DNA from: Candidatus Bathyarchaeota archaeon
GTDB lineage: Archaea > Thermoproteota > Bathyarchaeia > Bathyarchaeales > Bathyarchaeaceae
NCBI GenBank assembly: GCA_003662715.1
Contig: QMYO01000015.1
Location: 1-13,188, forward strand
Direction: 5' to 3'
DNA length: 13,188 bases
The translations under genes were made by a program, and so were the position numbers. Shown here piece after piece: positions 7,283 through 12,769 of this stretch (positions are counted from its first letter, which is position 1; each line of letters opens with the position of its first letter). The notes beneath the pieces were generated by a model, which was given only the letters and a program-made list of their open reading frames with translations, had not been told where the DNA came from and made no database searches.

Positions 7283-7688
7283 GCATTCTCTGTTTAGATG
7301 AAACCTTTTTTTCTCTCCAAATTCTGATGGTGGATGGAGTGATAACCACTCGCTCTTCACCTAAACGAGCAATGTCTCCTCCAACTAGCTGAGTGAACTC
7401 GTATAGCTCGCTTACTGCCCGTTTAACGTCTTCAACACTTTTTCTTGCCAGAGGACCAACTCTCAAAATGAGGATGTTTCCTGATTTCACTTCCTGTTTG
7501 ATTACATCTACATCTTCAAGGTCACGTAAAGGTAGCGCTTTCAAATAAGCCTTAGCAGATGGAGTAGAGGAGGATGGCTTTTCTTCAACTATCTCTGGCT
7601 TTTCAGCTTTCTTAACCTTGTGAATCACTCTTCCAATTTTCTTCCCTAATTTTGACAAGTTGATGTTCTCCTCGACTAACCCTAGCAT
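7269..7688 (-). CDS. sepF: SepF-like cell division protein, FtsZ membrane anchor
   Basis: Archaeal SepF links FtsZ to the membrane at the division site. The 139-residue protein begins with an amphipathic, lysine-rich helix (MLGLVEENINLSKLGKKIGRV), the expected membrane-binding segment. A flexible linker rich in Ser, Pro and Glu (30-46) follows, then the SepF domain at about 48-125: YLKALPLRDLEDVD, the strand SGNILILRVGPL, a helix, then GGDIARLGEERVVITPSTIRIW. The frame extends 28 codons further upstream to a TTG, but that part (NSYPKNLASYML...) does not look like SepF, so I place the start at the ATG ending at 7688. No clear ribosome binding site was found. The stop overlaps the aCPSF1 stop tail to tail. 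FtsZ is not in the window. Confidence 0.85.
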   Translation of the reverse strand: MLGLVEENINLSKLGKKIGRVIHKVKKAEKPEIVEEKPSSSTPSAKAYLKALPLRDLEDVDVIKQEVKSGNILILRVGPLARKSVEDVKRAVSELYEFTQLVGGDIARLGEERVVITPSTIRIWREKKVSSKQRMPTAA

Positions 7689-7887
7689 TCCATTAAACTT
7701 TAAGTTTTGTGTACCAGAGATATTTCTGCATAACATATAACTCGCCAAATTTTTTGGATAAGAATTAAGCAAATGGGTAGTATTAATGAATGAACTAGAT
7801 TGTTCGTAAAAATTGAGTTTCCTAGATTTACATAAACTTGTCTAAAATGTCCAAAAATCACCTAAGCAACACCATGCCATCCGCCGT

Positions 7888-8400
7888 TCACCCCATCAAT
7901 TTTTTCAATGTTTTCCAAAGCTTGTCGCCTACATAATGGATGTTCTTCACGATTTTTCCGCGTTTCATTTTTCTCATAGCATGTGAATCGAATAAGGCAA
8001 CGCCTATCGCCAAAGGTTTGCCGTGTCGCTCGTCCACGATGAGAATAAGATCGTTTTTTTTGAAATCGGCACTAATCTGAACGACACCAGGAACCATTAA
8101 GTCTGCGCCGTTGCAAACATGTGGAACTGCGCCCATATCAACTACTATCTTTGGAAGAAGCGAAGAAACTTTGTTGGAGAAAAGGGTGGGTAAAATATTT
8201 TTGTCAACTCTCGCGAACAAGGGTTTTCTGTTGATAAGAAGGATTTCAGCAATCTCTGTTTCAGCCAACTCGATGTGTGGTTTGGAGCCAAAAAGCTGTT
8301 CGGTGTCTATTTTAAACTTTTGGGAAAGTTCGAGGAGAAGTTGTCGTGCTGCTTTTTCTTTTAGAAAATGTCGCTTAACAGCCGTTTCAAACACCGCCAT
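7888..8400 (-). CDS. PUA-domain RNA-binding protein, MCT-1/Tma20-like
   Basis: A 170-residue protein with an N-terminal alpha/beta part (1-80; KRHFLKEKAARQLLLEL, then TEIAEILLINRKPLFAR) and a C-terminal PUA domain at about 83-158: PKIVVDMGAVPHVCNGADLMVPGVV, then KKNDLILIVDERHGKPLAIGVALF. This arrangement matches the archaeal relatives of eukaryotic MCT-1/Tma20, which bind the small ribosomal subunit and help in initiation or recycling; the archaeal role is not settled. A TATA box 22-27 bp before the ATG predicts a leaderless transcript. It is divergent from the lsm-rpl37e operon across an 84-bp intergenic region, and about 200 bp separate its stop from the sepF start. Confidence 0.85.
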   Translation of the reverse strand: MAVFETAVKRHFLKEKAARQLLLELSQKFKIDTEQLFGSKPHIELAETEIAEILLINRKPLFARVDKNILPTLFSNKVSSLLPKIVVDMGAVPHVCNGADLMVPGVVQISADFKKNDLILIVDERHGKPLAIGVALFDSHAMRKMKRGKIVKNIHYVGDKLWKTLKKLMG

Positions 8401-8418
8401 AATATTTTCAGTGCAATA

Positions 8419-8428
8419 AGTTTAAATT
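8419..8428 (-). promoter_or_regulatory. TATA box of the PUA-domain gene
   Basis: On the minus strand AATTTAAACT is centred only about 24 bp before the ATG. That spacing puts transcription initiation at or next to the start codon, so the mRNA is probably leaderless. Confidence 0.5.
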
Positions 8429-8441
8429 ATGCGCGTCAGCA

Positions 8442-8451
8442 CCTATAAAAG
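8442..8451 (+). promoter_or_regulatory. TATA box of the lsm-rpl37e operon
   Basis: CCTATAAAAG is a strong archaeal TATA match centred about 38 bp before the lsm ATG. Transcription would begin near 8471, just before or at the GAGGGA ribosome binding site (8472-8477). Confidence 0.6.
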
Positions 8452-8484
8452 CACGGAGATATAAAGCAAACGAGGGAGCAGCAT

Positions 8485-8712
8485 ATGAGCGAGATGACAA
8501 CGCAGATTCTGGAGGAAAGTCTTGGAAAAACCGTTCTTGTGCGACTAAAAGGTGGAAAGAGTTTGCGAGGAAGACTGAAGGGTTTTGATCAGCATCTCAA
8601 TTTGGTGCTGGAAGAAACTGAGGACACCACGAATGCAGATAATGTGAAAAAATTGGGAGTCATCATCGTTCGCGGAGACAACGTCATCCTTATTTCTCCA
8701 CCTCCTAGGTGA
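8485..8712 (+). CDS. Sm-like archaeal protein (LSm)
   Basis: A 75-residue protein that forms a heptameric ring binding U-rich RNA. The Sm1 motif is the segment KTVLVRLKGGKSLRGRLKGFDQHLNLVLEE (about residues 13-45), with the DxxxNLVL core. The Sm2 motif is VIIVRGDNVILI near the C-terminus. The length is normal for archaeal SmAP. The ATG at 8485 follows GAGGGA by 7 nt. Its stop region contains the ribosome binding site of rpl37e, so the two genes are translationally adjacent. The lsm-rpl37e pairing is a common archaeal arrangement. Confidence 0.95.
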   Translation: MSEMTTQILEESLGKTVLVRLKGGKSLRGRLKGFDQHLNLVLEETEDTTNADNVKKLGVIIVRGDNVILISPPPR

Positions 8713-8719
8713 AGTCCCC

Positions 8720-8917
8720 TTGGGAAAAACGAGTAAAGGAACATCGTCTTTTGGAAGACGCATGAGGAGAACGCTTCACATTCATTGTAGACGATGCGGC
8801 AGAAGAGCATATAACGTTAAGAAAAAGAGATGTTCAGCTTGCGGCTATGGAGCGTCCGCAAAAATAAGAAGATACTCATGGCAAACTAAGACTTTGAACA
8901 GAGAAAGGCTTCTTTAG
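8720..8917 (+). CDS. rpl37e: Large-subunit ribosomal protein L37e (eL37)
   Basis: A small, very basic zinc ribosomal protein of 65 residues that binds 23S rRNA. Cys23, Cys26, Cys38 and Cys41 (HCRRCGRRAY and RCSACGYG) form the C4 zinc site. The N-terminus, GKTSKGTSSFGRR, is the standard family start. The start codon is TTG at 8720-8722, supported by AGGTGA (8707-8712), which overlaps the lsm stop and lies 7 nt upstream. No part is missing. Confidence 0.96.
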   Translation: MGKTSKGTSSFGRRMRRTLHIHCRRCGRRAYNVKKKRCSACGYGASAKIRRYSWQTKTLNRERLL

Positions 8918-8920
8918 TTT

Positions 8921-9148
8921 ATGCTAAATGACCATAACGCAAATGAAGTCGGATTAGAACTAACAGGTATTGCATAACATACACTCAATGAGATACATCT
9001 AGCTAAAAACCCAGCAGTATCTGAACTGAGACTTGCCGACATAAATTTAGAGAGAACCAAACAAACCGCAAAGAAAATTGCAAGTGACAAAATTTCATTT
9101 CAGCGCATCAATGCATTTAAATGCGCTGAGTATGTGGCGTTATTCTAA
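8921..9148 (+). pseudogene. Decayed N-terminal fragment of a saccharopine dehydrogenase-like gene
   Basis: In one frame the sequence reads MLNDHNANEVGLELTGIA, a TAA stop at 8975-8977, then HTLNEIHLAKNPAVSEL followed by RLADINLERTKQTAKKIAS, DKISFQRINAFKCAEYVALF and a stop at 9146-9148. The stretch 'LAKNPAVSELRLADINLERT' is what the first Rossmann repeat of saccharopine dehydrogenase/reductase family proteins looks like after the glycine motif. The GxGxxG start is ruined, a stop interrupts the frame, and the rest of the roughly 400-residue enzyme is absent. No ribosome binding site is obvious. The last codons overlap the end of the convergent nitroreductase gene. Family assignment is from pattern memory; that it is a remnant rather than a gene is well supported by the stop and the short length. 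Confidence 0.5.
9100..9129. repeat. Perfect 9-bp inverted repeat between convergent transcripts
   Basis: TCAGCGCAT (9100-9108) pairs with ATGCGCTGA (9121-9129) across a 12-base loop. The loop and right arm also hold a 12-bp palindrome (GCATTTAAATGC, 9113-9124). It lies 16 bp beyond the nitroreductase stop and about 180 bp beyond rpl37e, so it could act as a two-way terminator or mRNA end barrier, although no long T run follows in either direction. It lies inside the decayed gene fragment. Confidence 0.45.
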
Positions 9149-9630
9149 AACTTGTTGTAATGCACAATTGTTTCAAGGCTTTTTTTGCGTGGTGGACTCG
9201 GCTTTTCCGCTGGATAACCAAATGAGATAAGCGCTATGACTTTGAGGTTGTCTGGAATGTTCAGCAACTCCTTCACTTCCTCTTCTTTAAAATCCCCTAT
9301 CCAGCATGACCCTACCCCTTGAGCCTCAGCCGCTATGACCATGTTTTCCAATGCTATCGTTACATCTATGGTTGACCATTCATCATCTGCATATCCGCAA
9401 CCAACTATTGTAACTGCGGAATCCCTTATGAAACGGTTCCATCTACCCATTGAAAGTTTTTCTTTAATTTTTTGTTCAGTGACTACAACGAAGTGCCAGG
9501 GCTGCGCATTGTCTGCAGAGGGAGCCAGTCTTCCCGCTTCAAGAATGTTCCTCAACACGTCGTTTGGAATCTGTTTGCTCTTGTAATGTCTAATGCTTCT
9601 TCTCCTAAAAATCACATCTAAAAGAGACAT
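9145..9630 (-). CDS. Nitroreductase-family FMN oxidoreductase
   Basis: A 161-residue protein of the NADH:FMN oxidoreductase/nitroreductase fold, working as a cytoplasmic dimer. FMN phosphate-binding residues are in RRRSIRHYK at 9-17. PSADNAQPWHFVVV at 37-50 is the flavin-contact segment, and ALENMVIAAEAQGVGSCWIGDF at 93-114 is the typical dimer and flavin helix. The length is at the short end of the family because the central insert is reduced. The substrate cannot be told from sequence. The ATG at 9628-9630 is preceded by a near-perfect Shine-Dalgarno (AGGAGGA on the minus strand, 9641-9647) with 10 nt spacing. The gene stands alone and converges on the rpl37e side. Confidence 0.9.
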   Translation of the reverse strand: MSLLDVIFRRRSIRHYKSKQIPNDVLRNILEAGRLAPSADNAQPWHFVVVTEQKIKEKLSMGRWNRFIRDSAVTIVGCGYADDEWSTIDVTIALENMVIAAEAQGVGSCWIGDFKEEEVKELLNIPDNLKVIALISFGYPAEKPSPPRKKSLETIVHYNKF

Positions 9631-9963
9631 TTCATTCCAATCCTCCTAACGTAACTCTTATTACAAACCTTTAATGTTTCTCATATACACAATATTTGAA
9701 TTAGAGCTCAATAACTCTTTTACTAATGGTGAAGGGTAGTTGTTAAATAAGAAAATTGGAGTAGCTGCTAATAATTGTTAGAGCTGTGGGTACAGATAAA
9801 TCTTGAAGGCTGAAAAATTTTTAGGTTAAACTATGTCGTCTAATTGATGTTGCTTCTAATACGTCATTGAACATGAGCGGACGGAAAATCTTTAGGAAGC
9901 GAAAGTAAGATAAAGCACGAGCCTAAAAAGTTATGGGATTCAAGGAAAACAGATGGGGATTAA
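9631..9963. other. 333-bp intergenic region between nitroreductase and the membrane-protein gene
   Basis: Near the left side it holds the nitroreductase ribosome binding site and a TATA-like ACATTAAAGG on the minus strand (9668-9677). Near the right side CTAAAAAG (9923-9930) is a possible TATA box for the membrane-protein gene at 9964. The middle (about 9690-9900) shows only very short open frames without ribosome binding sites and no convincing hairpin or RNA gene. Confidence 0.5.
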
Positions 9964-10251
9964 TTGAAGCCTCTAAGCATTATTTACTGGACCAGAGTTT
10001 GCTTAGGTATCCTTACAGGTCTGATATGTGGTGTCGGCAGCTCATTAGTCGCCGGCTTGTTTAGCAGTTTTCCGGAAGGGCTCTCCCTAGCTATAATCAT
10101 TTACATCCTCACCTATTACGTTTACAAATTGCTATTTTTCGCTAAGGTGAAAAAACCATCTAAAATATTTACAACGGGGATAGGCGCCTACTTTCTCACA
10201 TGGATTGTTGCTTGGGGAGTGTTCTTTACGCTGTTGAATCCGTTGAGTTAG
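9964..10251 (+). CDS. Small three-helix membrane protein, possibly EMC6-like
   Basis: A 95-residue hydrophobic protein with three likely membrane helices: about residues 11-33 (RVCLGILTGLICGVGSSLVAG), 38-59 (GLSLAIIIYILTYYVYKLLFF) and 70-91 (TGIGAYFLTWIVAWGVFFTLL). A basic loop, AKVKKPSKIF, between helices two and three is probably cytoplasmic. The size, the early 'R-x-x-L-G-x-x-x-G' helix and the TTGIGAYFLTWI segment resemble archaeal EMC6-like proteins, relatives of a subunit of the eukaryotic membrane-insertion complex; this is tentative. An in-frame TAA directly precedes the TTG start at 9964, so translation must begin there or later. GGGGAT at 9955-9960 is the ribosome binding site, at tight spacing. 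It converges on the radA operon. Confidence 0.7.
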   Translation: MKPLSIIYWTRVCLGILTGLICGVGSSLVAGLFSSFPEGLSLAIIIYILTYYVYKLLFFAKVKKPSKIFTTGIGAYFLTWIVAWGVFFTLLNPLS

Positions 10252-10292
10252 ATTAAGAAATAAAATAGATGTAACTTTATTAGATTCATTGC

Positions 10293-10327
10293 TTTCATCA
10301 CTCATCTGGAAGAGATGAAAAATTTTT
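10293..10327. terminator. Hairpin and T run between convergent genes, possible terminator
   Basis: TTTCATC (10293-10299) pairs perfectly with GATGAAA (10314-10320) over a 14-base loop, and AATTTTT follows on the plus strand. It lies 41 bp after the membrane-protein stop and 26 bp beyond the stop of the converging radA-operon gene. Seven AT-rich pairs make it weak as a structure. Confidence 0.35.
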
Positions 10328-10345
10328 CAGAAAAAGTCTGCACAG

Positions 10346-10732
10346 CTATTCTAATCTAGTCTGTATAATCTTCTTAGGTTTAGTAGCCTCTTCAGCTTTT
10401 ATCAAAACCCGCATGTAGTCAGCCCAAGCTTTAAAGAAGCCGCGGTCAAAATCGGAGTGAAGCTTATTCTTCTGATGTTTAATAAACTCCCGTCGGTATT
10501 TTTGCAGCTGCTTTTTGTCTTTGAAATTTATGTTTGGAAGAAATGTATACTGGTCGTCACTCGACTTTTGGGCTAAAATCATGCCATTAAGCGCTAGGAA
10601 AAAACCATTGTCGAACTCGTTTTTCTTTACTTTGCTTTTCTTTAATCGCTCTAATTCCCGTTCTGCTTCAGCGAACTGCCTATTTGTCACAAGTTGATAG
10701 AAGCGGGTTATAAGCGCTGGTGAGATGGGCAT
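10346..10732 (-). CDS. Unrecognised helical protein co-transcribed with radA
   Basis: I do not recognise this 128-residue protein. It is basic, lysine-rich and predicted mostly helical, with no signal peptide, membrane segment or cysteine cluster. It shows an internal duplication: EFDNGFFLALNGMIL at 39-53 and DFDRGFFKAWADYMRVL at 94-110 share the pattern (E/D)FDxGFFxA, each ending a helical unit that starts with a charged stretch (EAERELERLKK, then DKKQLQKYRREFIKHQ). A helical-hairpin repeat fold is plausible. Its ATG is 7 nt after the radA stop, and GAGGGG spanning that stop serves as ribosome binding site, so it is translated from the radA message. A role in recombination or repair is inference from that linkage alone. 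Confidence 0.8.
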   Translation of the reverse strand: MPISPALITRFYQLVTNRQFAEAERELERLKKSKVKKNEFDNGFFLALNGMILAQKSSDDQYTFLPNINFKDKKQLQKYRREFIKHQKNKLHSDFDRGFFKAWADYMRVLIKAEEATKPKKIIQTRLE

Positions 10733-10739
10733 TTGCCCC

Positions 10740-11729
10740 TCAACTCTTCTGATTCTCTTCTGTTACATCCTCCACTCCATTTTCAGTGACCCTAAAAACT
10801 CTTTCTCCTTCAGGCAGATAGGGACTAGAAACAAGACGTGCAATTCTCACTCGTCCACGCGCAGATTTGCGGAGATAAACACGCGTGTGGCTTGTGTGCG
10901 CAACGATGTGACCTCCAATGGGATGCACAGCGTTGCCAAAGAAGACATCTGGTTTAGCCATCACTTGGTTAGTAACTACGGCGACAAGGTTGAAAGCTCG
11001 AGCCAGCCGAATCAACTTATGCATGTGTTTGTTAAGCTTCTGCTGCCTCTCCGCCAACATTTCTCTACCCAGATACTCGCTTCTAAAGTGGGAGGTCAAG
11101 GAATCTATAATAATTAGGCGGAGTCCATTTTCTTTAATTACCTTATCCGCGTTTTCGAGTAGAAACATCTGATGGTCTGATGTATATGCCTCAGCAAGGA
11201 TTATGTTTCTACTTGCTTCTTCTGGGTCTAATCCTAAGTGTTGCGCCATCTGGACGATGCGCTCGGTTCTGAAAGTGTTCTCTGTGTCGATGTAGAGGGC
11301 TCCACCACCCAGTCCGCCTTGTTCTGGGGGCAACTGTACGTTTACACATAACTGGTGGCACATTTGGCTTTTGCCACTTCCGTATTCGCCGAAAAACTCT
11401 GTGATTGTTTGAGTTTCTAATCCTCCTCCCAAAAGTTCGTCCATTGACTTGCTTCCAGTTGTCAAGCGCAAGACATTTTGTCGCATTCTCAATAACTCAT
11501 CAGCGCGAATAAAGGAAATGCTCATTGTTGACCGTGCTGCTCGGATGACTTCAAGCGCCTTTTTTTCGCCTACTCCTGCCAATTCAAGTTCTTTTGCTGT
11601 GGCGGTGGCTAAGGATTCTATTGTGTGAAATCCGAGTTCGCGGAGTTTCTGTGCTGTTACTCGTCCGATGCCGGGTAAGTCTCGAATGGATTCATATTTC
11701 TTTTCGGTTGGAAGGGGTTCTTCTATCAT
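10740..11729 (-). CDS. radA: DNA repair and recombination protein RadA (RecA/Rad51 family)
   Basis: Archaeal strand-exchange recombinase that forms ATP-dependent filaments on single-stranded DNA. The 329 residues carry an N-terminal helix-hairpin-helix domain at about 12-66 ([12 protein letters not shown] and [13 protein letters not shown]), the FxxA polymerisation motif FIRA at 73-76, Walker A GEYGSGKS at 114-121, Walker B LIIID at 205-209, and the flexible DNA-binding loops L1 (about 215-225) and L2 (about 257-273). TNQV (253-256) precedes L2. Nothing is missing and no intein is present. The ATG at 11727-11729 is preceded by only a weak GAGGC, and a TATA box lies about 42 bp upstream. The next gene follows after 7 nt in the same direction. 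Confidence 0.97.
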   Translation of the reverse strand: MIEEPLPTEKKYESIRDLPGIGRVTAQKLRELGFHTIESLATATAKELELAGVGEKKALEVIRAARSTMSISFIRADELLRMRQNVLRLTTGSKSMDELLGGGLETQTITEFFGEYGSGKSQMCHQLCVNVQLPPEQGGLGGGALYIDTENTFRTERIVQMAQHLGLDPEEASRNIILAEAYTSDHQMFLLENADKVIKENGLRLIIIDSLTSHFRSEYLGREMLAERQQKLNKHMHKLIRLARAFNLVAVVTNQVMAKPDVFFGNAVHPIGGHIVAHTSHTRVYLRKSARGRVRIARLVSSPYLPEGERVFRVTENGVEDVTEENQKS

Positions 11730-12111
11730 TTTGGTGCCTCAAGTGATTTCTATTATGAGTGAAGCGTATTTAAATTAGACGAGGATTGGTATAAAAAATT
11801 CTGTGAGAGTGTCGACTGAAACTAACAGTATTTTTATTTGCATCAATAGTTAACTGGATGTTAGCGGCAAAAGATGGGTTGGAGTATGCCTAGCCTTGTA
11901 CGCCGCAATTGGCTAAAGTTTTGTAGTTTTATGGCAATTTTCACTTTTTTATCTTGTTCAAATTTTTATGTCGGCAACACTTCTATTTGATAACGGCTTG
12001 TTTTACATTAACGAACATATTAGATTGATATATCTTTAATACTTAACAAGTTTTTTAGGCAAGATTGTTGGAAGTACCTACGCACGCACACTTAAGTAGG
12101 GAGGATAGTTT
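11730..12111. other. 382-bp intergenic region between radA and the small ORF operon
   Basis: The left end carries the radA promoter. The right end holds AT-rich candidates for the next operon (a GATATATC palindrome at 12028-12035, then TTTAATA) and its Shine-Dalgarno GGGAGGAT at 12099-12106. In between there is an unsupported 38-codon frame (about 11874-11990) with no ribosome binding site. I see no tRNA, no C/D-box pair and no gene remnant in it. Confidence 0.5.
11767..11776 (-). promoter_or_regulatory. TATA box of the radA operon
   Basis: The minus strand reads AATTTAAATA, a good TATA match centred about 42 bp before the radA ATG. Transcription should begin near 11745, giving a leader of about 15 nt. 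Confidence 0.5.
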
Positions 12112-12237
12112 TTGAATATTAATAAGATGAAGCTTCGTGCCTTTCATCTAAGACAACTGATTAACTCGAAGAAAAGACGAAAGAAACAGATGGTGGAAGA
12201 ATATGCCCGCCTCATCTGGCTAATAAATAAAAATTAG
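12112..12237 (+). CDS. Small basic ORF (41 residues) upstream of the winged-helix gene
   Basis: The frame encodes MNINKMKLRAFHLRQL, INSKKRRKKQMVEEYARLIWLINKN and a TAG. It starts at TTG (12112), five bases after a strong Shine-Dalgarno, GGGAGGAT (12099-12106); the in-frame ATG at 12127 is an alternative. The product is strongly basic in its centre (SKKRRKKQ) and likely one or two amphipathic helices, with a hydrophobic end (ARLIWLI). Its stop lies 21 nt before the next ATG, and the AGGAG for that gene follows directly, so the two are probably translated from one message. I recognise no family. It could be a nucleic-acid-binding peptide or a regulatory leader peptide; the evidence is the ribosome binding site and the spacing only. 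Confidence 0.5.
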   Translation: MNINKMKLRAFHLRQLINSKKRRKKQMVEEYARLIWLINKN

Positions 12238-12258
12238 GTTAAAAGGAGTTTGGTGAAT

Positions 12259-12564
12259 ATGCGAAGGTCAAAGTTGGAAATGTATGTTGATGTCCTTAAG
12301 GTTTTGGCGCATCATGGACCGTTAAAGCTAACTCATATCATGTATAAGGCTAACGTGAACTGTAGTGTTCTAAAACAATATTTGGACTTTCTAATCCAAC
12401 AGAATCTCGTTGAAGAACAAACTTTGCACAAGAAAAGAAATAAAATAAGGGTTGTTTACGCCATCACAGAAAGAGGTAGAACCGTGCTCAAACACTTTAG
12501 AGAATTAAACAGCGCCCTGCAAATAACTGAAGAAGCAAACAAAATCCCAGCCCTACTATACTAA
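12259..12564 (+). CDS. Winged-helix DNA-binding protein (HTH_45/Sso10a-like)
   Basis: A 101-residue archaeal winged-helix protein. RRSKLEMYVDVLKVLAHHGPLKLTHIMYKANVNCSVLKQYLDFLIQQNLV gives helices 1-3, with the recognition helix at about 35-48. HKKRNKIRVVYAITERGRTVLKHF is the wing and the 'TERG' turn typical of the family, followed by a C-terminal helix (about 72-95) likely used for dimerisation, as in Sso10a. Such proteins act as local repressors or as nucleoid proteins. Upstream TTG (12250) and GTG (12253) codons are in frame, but AGGAG at 12244-12248 is best spaced (10 nt) for the ATG at 12259. It probably shares a transcript with the 41-codon ORF. It lies next to the fumarase promoter, so a role there is possible but unproven. 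Confidence 0.88.
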   Translation: MRRSKLEMYVDVLKVLAHHGPLKLTHIMYKANVNCSVLKQYLDFLIQQNLVEEQTLHKKRNKIRVVYAITERGRTVLKHFRELNSALQITEEANKIPALLY

Positions 12565-12598
12565 ACCATGCTCACACCGATTATACACACTGGAACTG

Positions 12599-12610
12599 TT
12601 ATAAAAAATA
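12599..12610 (+). promoter_or_regulatory. Strong TATA-like element in the fumarase upstream region
   Basis: TTATAAAAAATA is close to an ideal archaeal TATA box. Transcription from it would begin near 12630 and give a leader of about 140 nt, including the short stem GGAGA (12622-12626)/TCTCC (12634-12638) at or near its start. A second candidate, CTATAAGAAATA at 12719-12730, would give a leader of about 20 nt. Which one is used cannot be told from sequence. Confidence 0.4.
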
Positions 12611-12655
12611 GAGCAGCTTGCGGAGAGGGAACGTCTCCACATTAAGCCACTTAAG

Positions 12656-12688
12656 ACTGAAAGTAATACGGTGAATACTGAAAATAAT
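12656..12688. repeat. Tandem 12-bp repeat, 21-bp period, upstream of fumarase
   Basis: ACTGAAAGTAAT (12656-12667) and ACTGAAAATAAT (12677-12688) match at 11 of 12 positions and start 21 bp apart, two turns of the helix, so a dimeric regulator could contact both on one face. The repeat lies between the two TATA candidates. Confidence 0.4.
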
Positions 12689-12746
12689 ATTAACTTTTCC
12701 TTGCGGTTTACAAAAAAGCTATAAGAAATATAGTCTTCAACTGTTA

Positions 12747-12768
12747 ACCTCTCTAAGGAGTGAGAGGT
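12747..12768 (+). promoter_or_regulatory. Hairpin with the fumarase ribosome binding site in its loop
   Basis: ACCTCTC (12747-12753) pairs perfectly with GAGAGGT (12762-12768). The 8-base loop, TAAGGAGT, contains the Shine-Dalgarno AAGGAG (12755-12760), and the stem ends one base before the TTG start codon. If formed, the stem would hinder ribosome loading around the start while exposing the Shine-Dalgarno. Confidence 0.5.
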
Positions 12769-12769
12769 A

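Noticed and set aside
7689..7772. 28-codon N-terminal extension of sepF starting at a TTG
   Set aside because: It does not look like the SepF N-terminus, while the internal ATG begins a proper amphipathic membrane-binding helix.
10725..11117. Plus-strand frame of 130 residues opposite radA
   Set aside because: It mirrors the 3' part of radA, has no domain signal and is best explained as a shadow frame.
11938..11975. GTTCAAATTT resembling a tRNA T-loop
   Set aside because: No acceptor, D or anticodon stems can be arranged around it.
11874..11990. 38-codon frame beginning MGWSMPSLVRRN, with a lipobox-like LSCS stretch
   Set aside because: No ribosome binding site, no recognisable family and no conserved context; likely chance.
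12077..12100. CCTAC/GTAGG stem before the small ORF, touching its Shine-Dalgarno
   Set aside because: Only five pairs over a 14-base loop; too weak to claim.
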